A stretch of 64,000 nt of DNA, taken from Heligmosomoides polygyrus polygyrus. Lineage: Eukaryota > Nematoda > Chromadorea > Rhabditida > Heligmosomidae. Made by a program: the position numbers and the translations under genes. Under the pieces are notes generated by a model that was not told where the DNA came from, did not search any database, and saw only the letters and a program-made list of their open reading frames with translations. Of this stretch, positions 18,007-28,884 are shown one piece after another (within the stretch, counting starts at the first letter, position 1; each line of letters begins with the position of its first letter). Location of the stretch: positions 1-64,000 of the forward strand of contig OX377202.1 in assembly GCA_947396885.1 (NCBI GenBank), written 5' to 3'.

Positions 18007-18055
18007 ACAATTGGCGTTTTCTCCTACTGCGCTATCACACGCCCATGCGTGTATT
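18007..18055. repeat. 49-bp exact direct repeat, left copy
   Basis: Identical to 18506-18554. It starts ACAATTGGCGTTTTCTCC and ends GCCCATGCGTGTATT. It contains the palindrome ACACGC-CCAT-GCGTGT. The flanking sequences of the two copies are unrelated. Confidence 0.95.
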
Positions 18056-18262
18056 CAACTGAAGTAAGTAGAGGCACCTTAATCGTTTGAATGCTCGACC
18101 AACGTCATTCTGAATAGTTAGAGAGTTTTAGCAGTAGTTTGGCCAGGATTCACGCGCTACAGGAGGAAAGAAAGTCGTCCTTCCGAGGACCAGCTGCATT
18201 GTAAAGCGCGGACTTAAAAAGTTGTCTAGCTCAAAGTCAGAAGAGAAGTCGTGTAACTGACG

Positions 18263-18960
18263 GCGTTAATCAATCACTCCTTAGGATGCGCCATGCGTTC
18301 TATTTACTTTACGGGATATTGTGGAGGCAATTTAAATGAGCATGTGCCCCATACAATGACTTACGGTGACCAGCCGATGAATAAAGCCATGATTTATCTT
18401 TCCCATACAAGTTTGGCACCGATTTATCGACCACGGAGAAATGGAAGGCTTGCTTGGCGTTGGCGGGAAACCCGAACCATAAACCTTGAATCGGAATACA
18501 CATGACAATTGGCGTTTTCTCCTACTGCGCTATCACACGCCCATGCGTGTATTGACCAATCAGAGCGCTGACCGAATACGCACTGGCCAATCAGGGCATC
18601 GATCGTGCATCATCTCTGACTGGCAGGCCCACTCGATGCGACCTGACTGGCTTGCGCATCCACACCTTCAAATGGTGCCCAAATTGGCGACTAGGACCGT
18701 TTAGGCTTTTCAAGGACATTCTCACCCATAAGATATGCTGTGATTCATTACCGCTATGCAGGGTACTCCAAAAGTTTGCTTCGCCTGAATGGTAAAAAAT
18801 TTTCATCATTTACCTACCGATAGGTTTCTAAGCTTATTTTAAAGCGCTGAAATTGAAAATCTTAAGCGAAGGTGTTATGCAACGGATTGCGCAATGCACC
18901 CATCCAGTGCGTTGACAGGCTGATTTGATTAATGGTGTAAATGCTGTTTACTCGGAGTTG
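18263..18960 (+). repeat. Dispersed repeat family, member D
   Basis: The longest well-matched partner of member A, and the source of the matches to B and C. It is interrupted at 18506-18554 by the right copy of the 49-bp direct repeat, which lies near the point where the first third (shared with C) gives way to the part shared with B. Confidence 0.7.
18506..18554. repeat. 49-bp exact direct repeat, right copy
   Basis: Exact match to 18007-18055, 499 bp downstream of it in the same orientation, lying inside dispersed-repeat member D. Confidence 0.95.
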
Positions 18961-19088
18961 TGAGAACAACGATTTCTTCTAAGGTTTTATCTTCCAAATC
19001 TTTTATTTGGATAGAAGCTCTACCTGTTTAATACTTTAGTAAATGTTTTAAACGAGACAAAGGTGCTCAAACTGCAGCTAACAATTTA

Positions 19089-20367
19089 TTAGGTTGGCAA
19101 CTAATTTCATGGACTCTCAAGCATCTTCAACAAAAGTGTTTATTAACAAATAACTAATAACAAAAAATTTAATCGAAGTAAGATCCGTTGGAACGCAGAA
19201 CCGCTTTCCAGGTGGCTTTATCAGGTGGCTGGTCGATCCCACGACTGTAGAATTCTTGTGGGTTTGAGGCGCAAAATCGGTGGAGGTGAATTTTGACCTG
19301 GTCCACATTGGTAAATCGTCTTCCAGCCAAGGAGTGCTGCAGCGAACGAAAAAGGTGTCACTCGGCGCACAGTCTGGGCTGTAAGGTGGAATGAGTTCGA
19401 CGCTGCCAGCCAAGGTCTTAGATTTTTTGAAGAGTCCGGTTCGCGACGTGTGGTCTGGCGTTATCATGCTGAAGGGTAATGCCACTACTGAAGAGCTGTC
19501 GGAACCGATTCTGGAGGGGTTCGGCCTGCACGCAGTCAAGTTGAGAAGAGTATTATACATCGACATCAATGCTGGAACTGCTCTCGATGAGTTCCCAGAA
19601 GATAACACCTCCCCGATACTACCAAATGGAGAGCATCAACTTCCTCTGATGTGGTCAGGCTTAGGCGTTGGCAGCGGCTTCTGTTTCGCTCTAAGCTACT
19701 GATTAGAGCGCTGGCGATTATCCAGTGGAATCCAATTTTCATCACATGCTAGCAATCGGTGGAGAAATGGTTCCTCCTTGTGATGATCCAACAATTCTTT
19801 CGCGGCATCCAGACGTTTGTTCCTCTGCGATAGCGTCAAGTCGTGAGGCACCCATTTACCGAGCTTTGCGGAAAAGCCAGCGCTGTGCCGAATCTTCTAA
19901 CTAAAGGTATGTGGCTCCTAAAGACGAGTGCCAACGCTGTCAAGCTCGGATTTCCTTCGATGGCGCTTATTACAGCTCGACGATCGAGAGCGACGTCCGG
20001 TGCGTCGCTTGTCTTCAGTGCCAACGTTGCCCTCACGAAACCTCTTGGACCATCTGAACACAGTCATTCGTTGGAAAACTTCATCTCCTACTGCTGCCCT
20101 AATGTTCTGTCGGGCTCAGCTGCAGAGTGGCTGAGCTGGTACTCATGAAGAAGGCGTTCGCGAATAGTGTCTTTGTGTCCCTTCATTTCAGACTGAAAAG
20201 CTTCCCACTAAATCGGAATGTCAGGACAAACAAAGTAGTGTCGAGAAGCGCAGACCAATTGGTTTCAAATAGTGAAAAGAGCAAGAGAATTCTTGCACAA
20301 ACAACCCAATAACCTCTGATAGAAGAAGTGGCTTCGAGTGAGTCCACGAATTTAGTTGCTAACCTAA
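19089..20367 (-). mobile_element. mariner-family DNA transposon, full length, inactive
   Basis: A 1,279-bp element has inverted ends TTAGGTTGGCAACTAATTTC (19089 on) and, on the minus strand from 20367, TTAGGTTAGCAACTAAATTC, matching at about 21 of 24 positions. Each end abuts a TA dinucleotide (19087-19088 and 20368-20369), the mariner target duplication. Length and ends are standard for the family. The single encoded gene is disrupted. Confidence 0.93.
19169..20186 (-). pseudogene. mariner transposase, multiply frameshifted
   Basis: The frame begins MKGHKDTIRERLLHEYQLS at 20186 (helix-turn-helix region) and soon shifts. Later pieces in other frames read FRWSKRFREGNVGTEDKR, KLGKWVPHDLT, LLDHHKEEPFLHRLLACDEN (first catalytic Asp, followed by W), QHDNARPHVANRTLQKI (second Asp) and PPYSPDCAPSD (third Asp of the D,D34D triad). 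The product would end near 19169. A functional copy would be about 340 residues; here several frameshifts and stops prevent synthesis, although all three catalytic Asp codons survive. The inverted ends could still be mobilised in trans. Confidence 0.9.
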
Positions 20368-20924
20368 TATATCTATTTTTGTTGTAATCTATATCTGTGT
20401 TACTCCATGCAAACAGAATTTTTGATCGCGACTATCCAGGCGATCTCCTATTTCCATTTACTAAGAGATTGCGACGCACACTCGCTTTGAAACATAACTT
20501 AATTATTACAAAATTTCATACAGTGTGTATACTAATTGCGCCAGGTAAATTTAATGAAAAATTCAAAGATAGTCATAGTCGTTATTTCTTGAATAAACAA
20601 AATTTATTTTAACCGTCTCCGTGGTCTCTATTTTAATACGAAAAAGCTCGTATTTGGAAGGTTTTAAATTTGCCTTCAAAAGCGTCGAGCTTGCTCAGTA
20701 GTGTCCATGTCTGTCTTTGAAATGTCTAATTTGACGTGATAAACGCCGGCACAATACAGTCAGTTTATACTTCCGCCTTCATAAGAAGGCACATGAATGC
20801 CGAGTTACACCTGAAGTGGCCAGGGACAGTCCACTACTGGGGTGGAACAAACCAGTACTGCGTAAAAATTTTAATTCACCCGAGCCTCATCTCGCCGGTG
20901 TGGGCGCAACAAGATTGAGACGGA

Positions 20925-20938
20925 GGGGGGGGGGGGGG
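20925..20938 (+). repeat. Poly-G run, 14 G
   Basis: Fourteen consecutive G on the + strand, preceded by CGGA. The first of three G runs of similar length and the same strand within 1.6 kb. Confidence 0.95.
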
Positions 20939-21316
20939 CAGTCCATCCTGTGCTTGCATATATTTCCGACAGACAGCCTGCGGCAGGACAGAATATTTCG
21001 CTTTCCTAGCGATGGCCTACCCCTTCCCCAACTCACTAGGACTGCGCTAGAACAGTGAGGTCTAGTACTGATAAATGCAAGAAAAACATCGTTTTGCGAG
21101 TGCCACCCATTCCGTACTGCGGACATGGGGTGCCAAAACCGATCACTCATGACTCCGAAAGTTGGCATTTAAGAGCGACACACTCTAAGAGCCTGCCCAT
21201 TCGGAATCTAGTGACGTCGGTATTCCCGTTGCACTCGAAAAACTCCCGCCACGAGGAATTGCGAACAGTCCGACACGGCTTGACGATAGGAACAGAACCT
21301 ACAATTTTGTTCGGGA

Positions 21317-21330
21317 GGGGGGGGGGGGGG
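21317..21330 (+). repeat. Poly-G run, 14 G
   Basis: Fourteen consecutive G on the + strand, preceded by CGGGA and followed by AGCTC. Confidence 0.95.
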
Positions 21331-21585
21331 AGCTCACATTAATCATTTAGACTGAAAAGCACTAAATGATCTAAATATGGCTTACAACGGCAAACAGGTT
21401 ATCGTCGGCCTATCATCTTGGATATATAGTGGCATAAGGTATAGGGCATTGGGTTTGACCGTATCAGCAAGTAGTCACATGGCAATCAGAAATGAATTTC
21501 GAACACTCGGTCGTTACTATTTATGAAGACGTATTCGTAGTAGTTCTTGTTTGAACTGTGGCGAGGTTGCTAAAAGCGTTTATTT

Positions 21586-21622
21586 GGCTTACGTTTCGGC
21601 TAGATCGCCTTCTTCAGAGCCT
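21586..21622 (-). ncRNA. Hammerhead-ribozyme-like motif of Penelope-like element
   Basis: On the minus strand the order is AGGCU, CUGAAGA, a GGC-GAUCUA-GCC hairpin, GAAA, CGUA, AGCC. This gives the hammerhead core CUGANGA and GAAA, a 3-bp stem II, a 4-bp stem I (GGCU with AGCC) and a GUA cleavage triplet. Stem III is reduced to self-complementary ACGU, which could pair only between two molecules. One extra A lies before stem II. Penelope-like elements are known to carry hammerheads with minimal stem III in their terminal repeats, and this motif lies downstream of a Penelope-type endonuclease. Confidence 0.6.
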
Positions 21623-21785
21623 GAAAGGAAACAAACCTAAGTGTGATCACTCGACCAAGGGTCTCCTCAACTCTACTGGATTTTGAGACCAATTAGACGT
21701 CCACAAGATGAGAAGGAGACAGCAATCGACCTCACCTAATCAAGGATCGCCAGGGGTGATGGTACCAGCGAAGACCGTACCCTGA

Positions 21786-22244
21786 CTAGAATGCTAGCCG
21801 GAGGTATGGCCTGAGCTCCCGGGTTATATATAGGCACTCCCCCTTCCTGTTGATTTTTGGGTCAGTAGCCTGTACCCAAAATGCCTCAAGGGCCTTCCGC
21901 GCCGACGTTTGGTGTTCACGCGCTAGAATTTTGAATGTGACCCCGAAGTCCTCTCCGTGGTGGGCGTTGACCCAGTGGCGACCCAGTGCAGTGGAAACCC
22001 GCGACCTTTGTTTGCCCTCCAAGTGTTCCTTGGCGCGCACAAGGAGTGGACGAGAAGTTTCGCAGATATAATTCTCACCGCATCTGTGACAGGTGATCCT
22101 GTAAACTGTTCCAGAAACGGCGCAATCTCCCCTTCCTGTATGTGAGAGCGTTAGATACAGTCCAGTGCCATTAAGAGCGTCGAGGAACTCGTGGAGAAGA
22201 CAAAGGACGTCCGCCTCCCTCCATGCCCTCCCATTCCACTCCAC
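21786..22244 (-). pseudogene. Penelope-like element GIY-YIG endonuclease, C-terminal fragment
   Basis: The last ~115 residues of this 152-codon frame form a GIY-YIG nuclease, the C-terminal domain of Penelope-like retroelement proteins, which nicks the target for reverse transcription. Visible are VYRITCHRC (47-55) in the GIY position, YICET (59-63) where YIGET is usual, R65, KEH (72-74), E120 in RKALEAFW and N132 in PKINRKGE. The Gly to Cys change in YIG may impair folding. The first ~35 residues come from an adjoining RTE remnant read backwards, so the true protein is truncated at the N-terminus; the reverse transcriptase is missing. The ribozyme-like motif lies 160 bp downstream, as expected for the element's 3' terminal repeat. 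Confidence 0.8.
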
Positions 22245-22339
22245 TGCTCTTTTTGCGCTAACGTACCATACAACAGCAGGATGATCAAATGATCATCATC
22301 CCGCAGCGAGCAATCAAAAGGACGATGCTTGGAGTCAAA
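22135..22339. repeat. Left arm of a ~200-bp inverted repeat
   Basis: The reverse complement of 22771-22969 matches this arm at roughly nine positions in ten, from CTGTATGTGAGAG to GATGCTTGGAGTCAA. The spacer is about 430 bp. The arm holds the junction between the Penelope-like fragment and the RTE remnant. Confidence 0.9.
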
Positions 22340-22489
22340 CGATTCAAGCAAATGGGCCTCCGGAGCATTGTTAACGTTTGAGCACTAGAGACGCTGTTGA
22401 ATGAGCTAGCCGTCGAAAATTACGTGGGCCGGCTACGAATTGCGTTTCGGAGACACCCGCTGGACGAGGATGATCACAGACTGGATCCC

Positions 22490-22504
22490 GGGGGGGGGGG
22501 GGGG
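22490..22504 (+). repeat. Poly-G run, 15 G
   Basis: Fifteen consecutive G following GGATCCC, then AGGGGAGAGGG. It interrupts the RTE remnant just after the TDWIP codons. Confidence 0.95.
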
Positions 22505-22770
22505 AGGGGAGAGGGATTTTTCAAATAAACACCAGTACGCTCGGACTTCTGCGTAAAAGCCTTAAATGAACGGTCGTTTTCCTACAGCGAGGTTGACCCA
22601 TTGGAGCGTTCTGGCACACGACAGGAACGAAATACGACGTTGTCGGCGCCGTTGGAGCAACCGATGATCAACAGACGATAGGTGGTATAGGCCAAGATTG
22701 AATGACACGTAAACCTGTTGCTTACCTGCTCTGCTGTCAGAGCATGCAATCTCTCATGAGAGGACTTGAC

Positions 22771-22969
22771 TTGACTCCAAGCATCGTCCTTTTGATTGCT
22801 CGCTGCGGGATGATGACCATTTGATCATCCTGCTGTTGTATGGTACGTTAGCGCAGGAAGAGCAGTGAAGTCGAATGGGAGGGCATGGAAGCGGACGTCC
22901 TTTGTCGTCTCCACGAGTTCTTCGACGCTCTGGTGGCACTGGACTCTATCTAACACTCTCACATACAGG
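22771..22969 (-). repeat. Right arm of the inverted repeat (RTE remnant, opposite strand)
   Basis: Reverse-complement match of 22135-22339. On the minus strand it carries the EELVETTKDVRF and ALPALTY words of the RTE C-terminus. On the + strand at its right end it reads GLYLTLSHTG, the same Penelope-junction peptide found in the left arm. The copied block is therefore a composite of both elements. Confidence 0.88.
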
Positions 22970-23799
22970 AAGTCGGCCAGCATTCACTTCTCTTGACTAA
23001 AGATTGGACTTCTCCTGACCTTTCTGGTTTGGTAGACCCAGATCTTTATGGTTTGGCAGGACCCGACACTGTGACCCTGAATTCGGGATGCCCCCGAAAA
23101 ACTCCATCTCCGTTACACCTATGTAAGCATGAAACATGAAACGTACCAGTCCAATTCCACATGTAGAGTACCCAGAACTCATGGTTTTGGTACTGGTCTC
23201 ACCAGGAATAAATACAGATTTTCCACCCAGATTTTGCATCAGACTTGTCTCGGAAGGATAAACTCTTGAACGTCAATCGGTTGGCCACCGCAAGCGAATG
23301 TAAAGGCTATGTTCGCATTGATCCTGCTTTAACGATGTCCCATAAGAGTAGAATACACGGCGCATCCCAGACCGGGTTATGGAGACACCAACCTTTCTCC
23401 ATCATAAGGGTTAACAACATGTTAACCTGTTGTTTACCTTCTCCTCAATCAGCGTATGGACGCCTACGATGAATATGAAGTTTGTGAAAATGCAAAAGAC
23501 AAGTACCACGCAGGACCCAAACCCCAACCTTCCGCTCGTAAGTCTGCCAACTACCCCCGTCGAGGCACGGATTCAAGAGAACAATGAATTCAAGGGTGAT
23601 AGCATACCAACCTTCTCGCTTGCTTCACTAGTCCATTTGAATGGGGCAGCTTCTACGGAACGTAATTCTGCTCAAAGTAGAACTCGGGTCGAGATACTTG
23701 CACATTGTTATTTCTGAGAGGGAGGCGCTTCAGCCCGTATGCATCGGATCGCTGGTTCAGACTTACACTTTAGGTAGTTCCCTGGTAAGTCAAACCGTT
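22970..23799. other. Intergenic up to the satellite edge
   Basis: Frames of 75-95 codons occur on both strands (for example 22997-23239 minus and 23430-23717 plus). No domain was recognised and no splice structure supports them. The satellite begins near 23800. Confidence 0.4.
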
Positions 23800-24546
23800 G
23801 GCGAAATTTGAAAATATTGGTTTTCGGTGACGACGTCGTCAGCGCAGGTTCGGCTTAGCTCATGCTCGTCCTCGATGAGAAATTCTCAAAAAATCAGTTT
23901 CTCCGAAATTGGTCAAGATTGACACCGTTCGATAGAGCTTTTTGAGCTAAATAAAACCGTATTATTGCAAGTGTCGAGTACTGAAATATGGGCGCGCAAG
24001 GGCGGAAGAAGCTTCAGCCGCTAAGTCCGTCGCCCTAAAACGGCAGCTTGGGTTAAGGCAATATAGGAAGGTGGAGAGTTGTGATCATGTCGGTGTGAAG
24101 AACCTTCACAACTCTGCTCATCTTCGCATTTTCGGGCTGATAGCTTTCCGGCTCTCACCGCAGTGGTCGACTGAATTCGGAAAAAATCCTGTCACTCAAG
24201 CCTAACCTGCATATTCGCGCCGCTATAACTTTGCCCGTTCTCAAGCTACGTCGCTGTGCTTTAGCGCACTTGTAGAACATTTTACTGACTACAAAACCCA
24301 CAAGCTTAGCCAAAAGGATTCAATCTTGACGGAGTTGTTGTGCTCCAAACACGCCCGTGCGTGTTTAGAGCACATCAACGGTCGATGTTCTCCGCGCCCT
24401 TACTCGCCCAGGTTACACTTCTCGCTAATATAAATGAAACCGTTCAATTCGCTATCAAAAACTCTACCGAACGGTATCCAACTTGGCGAAATTTGAAAAT
24501 ATTGGTTTTCTGTGACGTCGTCGTCAGCGCAGGCTCGGCTTAGCTG

Positions 24547-27296
24547 GTGCTCGTCCCCGAGGGGAAATTGTCAAAAAATCAGATTTCCGAAATTGGTCGG
24601 GATTGATACACTTCGATAGAGCTTTCCGAGCTGAACAAAATCGTATTGTTGCTAGCGTTGAGTACTGAAATATGGGCAGGCAAAGGGCGGAAGAAGCTTC
24701 AGCCGCTAAGTCCGTCGCCCTAAAACGGCAGCTTGGGTTAAGGCAATATAGGAAGGTGGAGAGTTGTGATCATGTCGGTGTGAAGAACCTTCACAACCCT
24801 GCTCATCTTCGCATTTTTGGTCTGATAGCTTTCCGCGTCTCACCGCAGTGGTCGACTGAATTCGGAAAAAATCCTGTCACTCAAGCCTAACCTGCATATT
24901 CGCGCCGCTATAACTTTGCCCGTTCTCAAGCTACGTCGCTGTGCTTTAGCGCGCTCGTAGAACATTTTACTGACTACAAAACCCACAAGCTGTAGCCAAA
25001 AGGATTCAAGCTTTACGGAGTTGTTGCGCTCCAAACATGCCCGCGCGTGTAATTTGACACATCAGCGGTCGATATTCTCCGCGCCCTTACTCGCTCAGAT
25101 TACACTTCTCGCTACTATAAATGAAACCGTTCAATTGGATATCAAAAGCTCTATCGAATGGTTCCCAACATGGCGAAATTTGAAAATATTGGTTTTCTGT
25201 GACGTCGTCGTCAGCGCAGGCTCGGCTTAGCTCGAGCTCGTCCCCGAGGGGAAATTGTCAAAAAATCAGTTTTTCCGAAATTGGTCGTGATTGATACCGT
25301 TCGATAGAACTTTTCAAGCTAAACAGAATCGTATCACAGCTAGCGTCGAGTACTGAAAAATGGGCAAGCAAAGGGCGGAAGAACCTTCAGCCGCTAAGTC
25401 CGTCGCCCTAAAACGGCAGCTTGGGATAAGGCAATATAGGAAGGTGGAGAGTTGTGATCATGTCGGTGTGAAGAACCTTCACAACTCTGCTCATCTTCGC
25501 ATTTTCGGGCTGATAGCTTTCCGGCTCTCACCGCAGTGGTCGACTGAATTCGGAAAAAATCCTGTCACTCAAGCCTAACCTGCATATTCGCACCGCTATA
25601 ACTTTGCCCGTTCTCAAGCTACGTCGCTGTGCTTTAGCGCACTCGTAGAACATTTTACTGACTACAAAACCCACAAGCTGTAGCCAAAAAGATTCAAGCT
25701 TTACGGAGTTGTTGTGCTCCAAACACGCCCGCGCGTGTAATTTGGCACATCAGCGGTCGATATTCTCCGCGCCCTTACTCGCTCAGATTACACTTCTCGC
25801 TACTATAAATGAAACCGTTCAATTGGATATCAAAAGCTCTATCGAATGGTTCCCAACATGGCGAAATTTGAAAATATTGGTTTTCTGTGACGTCGTCGTC
25901 AGCGCAGGCTCGGCTTAGCTCGTGCTCGTCCCCGAGGGGAAATTGTCAAAAAATCAGATTTCCGAAATTGGTCGGGATTGATACACTTCGATAGAGCTTT
26001 CCGAGCTGAACAAAATCGTATTGTTGCTAGCGTTGAGTACTGAAATATGGGCAGGCAAAGGGCGGAAGAAGCTTCAGCCGCTAAGTCCGTCGCCCTAAAA
26101 CGGCAGCTTGGGTTAAGGCAATATAGGAAGGTGGAGAGTTGTGATCATGTCGGTGTGAAGAACCTTCACAACCCTGCTCATCTTCGCATTTTTGGTCTGA
26201 TAGCTTTCCGCGTCTCACCGCAGTGGTCGACTGAATTCGGAAAAAATCCTGTCACTCAAGCCTAACCTGCATATTCGCGCCGCTATAACTTTGCCCGTTC
26301 TCAAGCTACGTCGCTGTGCTTTAGCGCGCTCGTAGAACATTTTACTGACTACAAAACCCACAAGCTGTAGCCAAAAGGATTCAAGCTTTACGGAGTTGTT
26401 GCGCTCCAAACATGCCCGCGCGTGTAATTTGACACATCAGCGGTCGATATTCTCCGCGCCCTTACTCGCTCAGATTACACTTCTCGCTACTATAAATGAA
26501 ACCGTTCAATTGGATATCAAAAGCTCTATCGAATGGTTCCCAACATGGCGAAATTTGAAAATATTGGTTTTCTGTGACGTCGTCGTCAGCGCAGGCTCGG
26601 CTTAGCTCGAGCTCGTCCCCGAGGGGAAATTGTCAAAAAATCAGTTTTTCCGAAATTGGTCGTGATTGATACCGTTCGATAGAACTTTTCAAGCTAAACA
26701 GAATCGTATCACAGCTAGCGTCGAGTACTGAAAAATGGGCAAGCAAAGGGCGGAAGAACCTTCAGCCGCTAAGTCCGTCGCCCTAAAACGGCAGCTTGGG
26801 ATAAGGCAATATAGGAAGGTGGAGAGTTGTGATCATGTCGGTGTGAAGAACCTTCACAACTCTGCTCATCTTCGCATTTTCGGGCTGATAGCTTTCCGGC
26901 TCTCACCGCAGTGGTCGACTGAATTCGGAAAAAATCCTGTCACTCAAGCCTAACCTGCATATTCGCACCGCTATAACTTTGCCCGTTCTCAAGCTACGTC
27001 GCTGTGCTTTAGCGCACTCGTAGAACATTTTACTGACTACAAAACCCACAAGCTGTAGCCAAAAAGATTCAAGCTTTACGGAGTTGTTGTGCTCCAAACA
27101 CGCCCGCGCGTGTAATTTGGCACATCAGCGGTCGATATTCTCCGCGCCCTTACTCGCTCAGATTACACTTCTCGCTACTATAAATGAAACCGTTCAATTG
27201 GATATCAAAAGCTCTATCGAATGGTTCCCAACATGGCGAAATTTGAAAATATTGGTTTTCTGTGACGTCGTCGTCAGCGCAGGCTCGGCTTAGCTC
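24547..27296 (+). repeat. Tandem duplication of a 1,375-bp satellite dimer
   Basis: Copies are 24547-25921 and 25922-27296. The variants GGTCGGGATTGATACAC, AATCAGATTTCC and GAACCTTCAGCC recur exactly 1,375 bp apart. Identity breaks on the left at GCTGGTG against GCTCGTG, and on the right at CAGATTTCC against CAGTTTTTCC near 27332. Confidence 0.88.
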
Positions 27297-28884
27297 GTGC
27301 TCGTCCCCGAGGGGAAATTGTCAAAAAATCAGTTTTTCCGAAATTGGTCGTGATTGATACCGTTCGATAGAGCTTTTCAAGCTAAACAGAATCGTATCAT
27401 TGCTAGCGTCGAGTACTGAAATATGGGCAAGCAAAGGGCGGAAGAATCTTCAGCCGCTAAGTCCGTCGCCCTAAAACGGCAGCTTGGGTTAAGGCAATAT
27501 AGGAAGGTGGAGAGTTGTGATCATGTCGGTGTGAAGAACCTTCACAACTCTGCACAACAACGCATTTTTGGGCTGATAGCTTTCCGGCTCTCACCGCAGT
27601 GGTCGACTGAATTCGGAAAGAATCCTGTCACTCAAGCCTAACCTGCATATTCGCACCGCTATAACTTTGCTCGTTCTCAAGCTACGTCGCTGTGCTTTAG
27701 CGCGCTCGTAGAACATTTTACTGACTACAAAACCCACAAGCTGTAGCCAGAAGGATTCAAGCTTTACGGAGTTGTTGCGCTTCAAACATGCCCGCGCGTG
27801 TAATTTGACACATCAGCGGTCGATATTCTCCGCGCCCTTACTCGTTCAGATTACGCTTCTCGCTGCTATAGATAAAACCGTTCAATTCGCTGTCAAAAAC
27901 TCTACCGAGCGGTACCCAATATGGCGAAATTTGAAAATATTGGTTTTCTGTGACGTCGTCGTCAGCGCAGGCTCGGCTTAGCTTGTGCTCATCCCCGAGG
28001 GGAAATTGTCAAAAAATCAGTTTTTCCGAATTTGGTCGTGATTGATACCGTTCAATAGAGCTTTTCAAGCTGAACAGAATCGTATCATTGCTAGCGTCGA
28101 GTACTAAATATGGGCAAGCAAAGGGCGGAAGAAGCTTCAGCCGCTAAGTCCGTCGCCCTAAAACGGCAGCTTGGGTTAAGGCAATATAGGAAGGTGGAGA
28201 GTTGTGATCATGTCGGTGTGAAGAACCTTCACAACTCTGCTCACCTTCGTATTTTCGGGCTGATAGCTTTCCGGGTCTCACCGCAGTGGTCAACTGAATT
28301 CGGAAAAAATCCTGTCACTCAAGCCTAACCTGCATATGCGCACCGCTATAACTTTGCCCGTTCTCAAGCTACGTCGCTGTGCTTTAGCGCACTCGTAGAA
28401 CATTTTACTGACTACAAAACCCACAAGCTGTAGCCAAAAAGATTCAAGCTTTACGGAGTTGTTGCGCTCCAAACATGCCCGCGCGTGTAATTTGGCACAT
28501 CAGCGGTCGATATTCTCCGCGCCCTTACTCTCTCAGATTACACTTCTCGCTGCTATAAATGAAACCTTTCAATTGGATATCAAAAGCTCTATCGAATGGT
28601 TCCCAACATGGCGAAGTTTGAAAATATTGGTTTTCTGTGACGTCGTCGTCAGCGCAGGCTCGGCTTAGCTTGTGCTCATCCCCGAGGGGAAATTGTCAAA
28701 AAATCAGTTTTTCCGAATTTGGTCGTGATTGATACCGTTCGATAGAGCTTTTCAAGCTGAACAGAATCGTATCACAGCTAGCGTCGAGTACTGAAATATG
28801 GGCAAGCAAAGGGCGGAAGAACCTTCAGCCGCTAAGTCCGTCGCCCTAAAACGGCAGCTTGGGTTAAGGCAATATAGGAAGGTG

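Larger units (their letters stand above)
20368..21585. other. Intergenic with two poly-G runs
   Basis: No gene is supported. Short frames on both strands overlap one another. The only distinct structures are the G14 runs at 20925 and 21317. Confidence 0.45.
22135..22700 (+). pseudogene. RTE-type reverse transcriptase C-terminal remnant
   Basis: Plus-strand translation in shifting frames recovers conserved pieces of the C-terminal part of a second RTE lineage: EELVEKTKDVRL near 22195, RAIKRTMLGVKRFKQ near 22300, WAGYELRFGDTRWTRMITDW at about 22425-22485 and WSVLAHDRNEIRR near 22600. Frameshifts separate them, and a G15 run follows the tryptophan-rich motif. The order matches the family from N to C. 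It is distinct from the intact RTE at 7626, whose equivalent motif reads RLRWYGHVLR. It is not functional. Confidence 0.72.

Noticed and set aside
22997..23717. 75-95-codon frames between the inverted repeat and the satellite
   Set aside because: No family resemblance and no consistent exon structure; possible remnants, but not supportable as genes.
24195..24212. AAGCCTAACC in each satellite unit as interstitial telomere sequence
   Set aside because: Only one and a half telomere hexamers are present; this is too short to mean more than chance.
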